DNA from: Azospirillum oryzae
GTDB lineage: Bacteria > Pseudomonadota > Alphaproteobacteria > Azospirillales > Azospirillaceae
Assembly (NCBI RefSeq): GCF_008364795.1
Contig: NZ_VTTM01000002.1
Location: forward strand, 1,022,590-1,086,589
Length of the DNA stretch: 64,000 bases
Direction: 5' to 3'
Both the position numbers and the translations under genes were made by a program. Positions 63,021 to 64,000 of this stretch are shown one piece after another. How positions within the stretch are numbered: position 1 is the stretch's first letter; each line of letters begins with the position of its first letter. A model generated the notes under the pieces. The model made no database searches and had not been told where the DNA came from. It saw only the letters and a program-made list of their open reading frames with translations.

Positions 63021-64000
63021 GTGTCGGAAGAGGCGGACGAGTCCTCCAAAACAGAGGACCCGACATCCAAGAAGCTCGACGAGGCCCACAAACAGGGCCA
63101 GTTCGCGATGACCCGCGAGGCCGCGAACTGGTTGATGGTCGCGGCGATGCTGGTGGTGCTGGTCTCCATCCTGCCCGGCACCATGAAGGGGCTGGTGTTC
63201 CGGCTGAATTACTATTTCGAGAATCTGGACCAGTTCACCTTCGATCGCGCCGGTGTCGGCGCGCTGCTGTTCCGGGTGATGCGCGACGTTATGTGGGCGC
63301 TGTGGCTGCCCATCCTGCTGTTCGTGGTGGCCGGCGTGCTGTCGACCATCGGGCAGACCGGTTTCCACGTCTCCTGGGAACTGATCTCCCCGAAGTTCAG
63401 CAAGCTGAACCCGCTGCCCGGCCTGATGAACATGTTCAAGGCCAACCAGGGGGTGGAACTGCTGAAGAGCATCGTCAAGCTGGCGGTGGTCGGCGGCGTC
63501 GCCTACATGGCGCTCGTGCCGATGTTCGGCGGCATCGAGGCCTATATCGGCATCGACATCGTCACCTTGCTGCTGCAGATGGACGGGCTGGCCCACCGGC
63601 TGCTGATCTGGGTCCTGGTGGTCCTGACCTTCATCGCCGCCGGCGACTTCCTGTGGCAGAAGCAGCAGTTCGACAAGAAGATGAAGATGACCAAGCAGGA
63701 GGTGAAGGACGAGCACAAGCAGCAGGAAGGCGATCCAGTCGTCAAGGGCCGCATCCGGCAGTTGCGGTTCGAGCGCGCGCGCAAGCGCATGATGGCCGCG
63801 GTGCCGAACGCCGACGTGGTGGTCACCAACCCGACCCACTTCGCGGTCGCGCTGAAATACGACCCGACCCAGATGGGCGCGCCGATGGTGCTGGCGAAGG
63901 GCGTCGACCAGGTCGCCTTCAAGATTCGCGAGATCGCCGAATCGAACAATGTTCCGGTCATAGAAAACCCGCCCCTCGCCCGTGCGCTCTATGCCGCTTG
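63021..64000 (+). CDS. flhB: flagellar export switch FlhB (partial, 3' end cut by window edge)
   Basis: 326 codons from a GTG preceded by GGGGGA, running off the right edge. MSEEADESSKTEDPTSKKLD and EAHKQGQFAMTREAANWLMV are the FlhB N-terminus; four membrane helices follow, then the autocleavage motif NPTH at 270-273 and FAVALKYDPTQMGAP. FlhB docks substrates and switches export from rod/hook to filament. Only some 30 residues should be missing. Confidence 0.95.
   Translation, partial: MSEEADESSKTEDPTSKKLDEAHKQGQFAMTREAANWLMVAAMLVVLVSILPGTMKGLVFRLNYYFENLDQFTFDRAGVGALLFRVMRDVMWALWLPILLFVVAGVLSTIGQTGFHVSWELISPKFSKLNPLPGLMNMFKANQGVELLKSIVKLAVVGGVAYMALVPMFGGIEAYIGIDIVTLLLQMDGLAHRLLIWVLVVLTFIAAGDFLWQKQQFDKKMKMTKQEVKDEHKQQEGDPVVKGRIRQLRFERARKRMMAAVPNADVVVTNPTHFAVALKYDPTQMGAPMVLAKGVDQVAFKIREIAESNNVPVIENPPLARALYAA

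Overview
The window is a contiguous, GC-rich, gene-dense piece of an alphaproteobacterial chromosome. Gene content and order (phasin, PilZ-ended chemoreceptor, CheZ, rpoZ-rsh-pdxJ-acpS-lepB-rnc-era, a split flagellar export locus, NYN protein upstream of rpoZ) fit the Rhodospirillales, most likely Azospirillum or a close relative. This assignment is inference from gene content; no rRNA or species marker is present. I found 60 protein genes. I saw no tRNA, rRNA, CRISPR array, insertion sequence or prophage. The genes look like core chromosome with some accessory loci.

Layout: 1-9.1 kb holds a DUF2189 membrane protein (cut by the left edge), a DUF4169 protein, a large AsmA-like protein, ubiK, a YbjN protein, proC, a YbaK deacylase, a TetR regulator, the phasin and CsaA. 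9.3-13.8 kb has a c-di-GMP-type chemoreceptor and two divergent LuxR-type regulators around a 950-bp gene-free region. 14-17.5 kb is the yfgM-bamB-der envelope/ribosome operon. 17.6-23.6 kb has slyX, mntH, a SpoU methyltransferase coupled to a SUV3-like helicase, and a patatin-like hydrolase. 23.6-29.8 kb has an RND efflux pair, a lytic transglycosylase lipoprotein and a small Cys protein. 29.9-36.1 kb has GNAT-guaA divergent from lptG-surA-pdxA. 36.2-43.9 kb has an NYN protein, then rpoZ, rsh and the overlapping pdxJ-acpS-lepB-rnc-era operon. 44-49.4 kb is accessory: bfd, an FtsJ-like methyltransferase, a serralysin-type protease and an RssA patatin. 49.7-55.5 kb is a tight four-gene operon of cheZ, two MotB-like genes and a giant AMIN-like/TPR protein. 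55.6-58.2 kb has a fasciclin protein and kup. 58.4-64 kb is the flagellar export locus: flhX-like, an unknown gene, fliO and fliP leftward; flgB-flgC-fliE-fliQ-fliR-flhB rightward, flhB cut by the right edge.

Functional threads: (1) Motility runs through the chemoreceptor, cheZ, the MotB-like pair and the fli/flg/flh genes. (2) Polyhydroxybutyrate granule control: the phasin has two PhaR-type operators and a third near-identical site precedes the patatin gene at 22.5 kb, which suggests one regulon. (3) Envelope biogenesis: AsmA, BamB, SurA, LptG, lytic transglycosylase, LepB. (4) Pyridoxal phosphate synthesis: pdxA, pdxJ. (5) Stringent response and RNA metabolism: rpoZ, rsh, rnc, era, der.

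The least described units are the cheZ/MotB/MotB/TPR operon, the putative PhaR link to the patatin gene, a TetR-gene leader in which the Shine-Dalgarno is buried in a stem, and a serralysin with four 41-residue C-terminal repeats.
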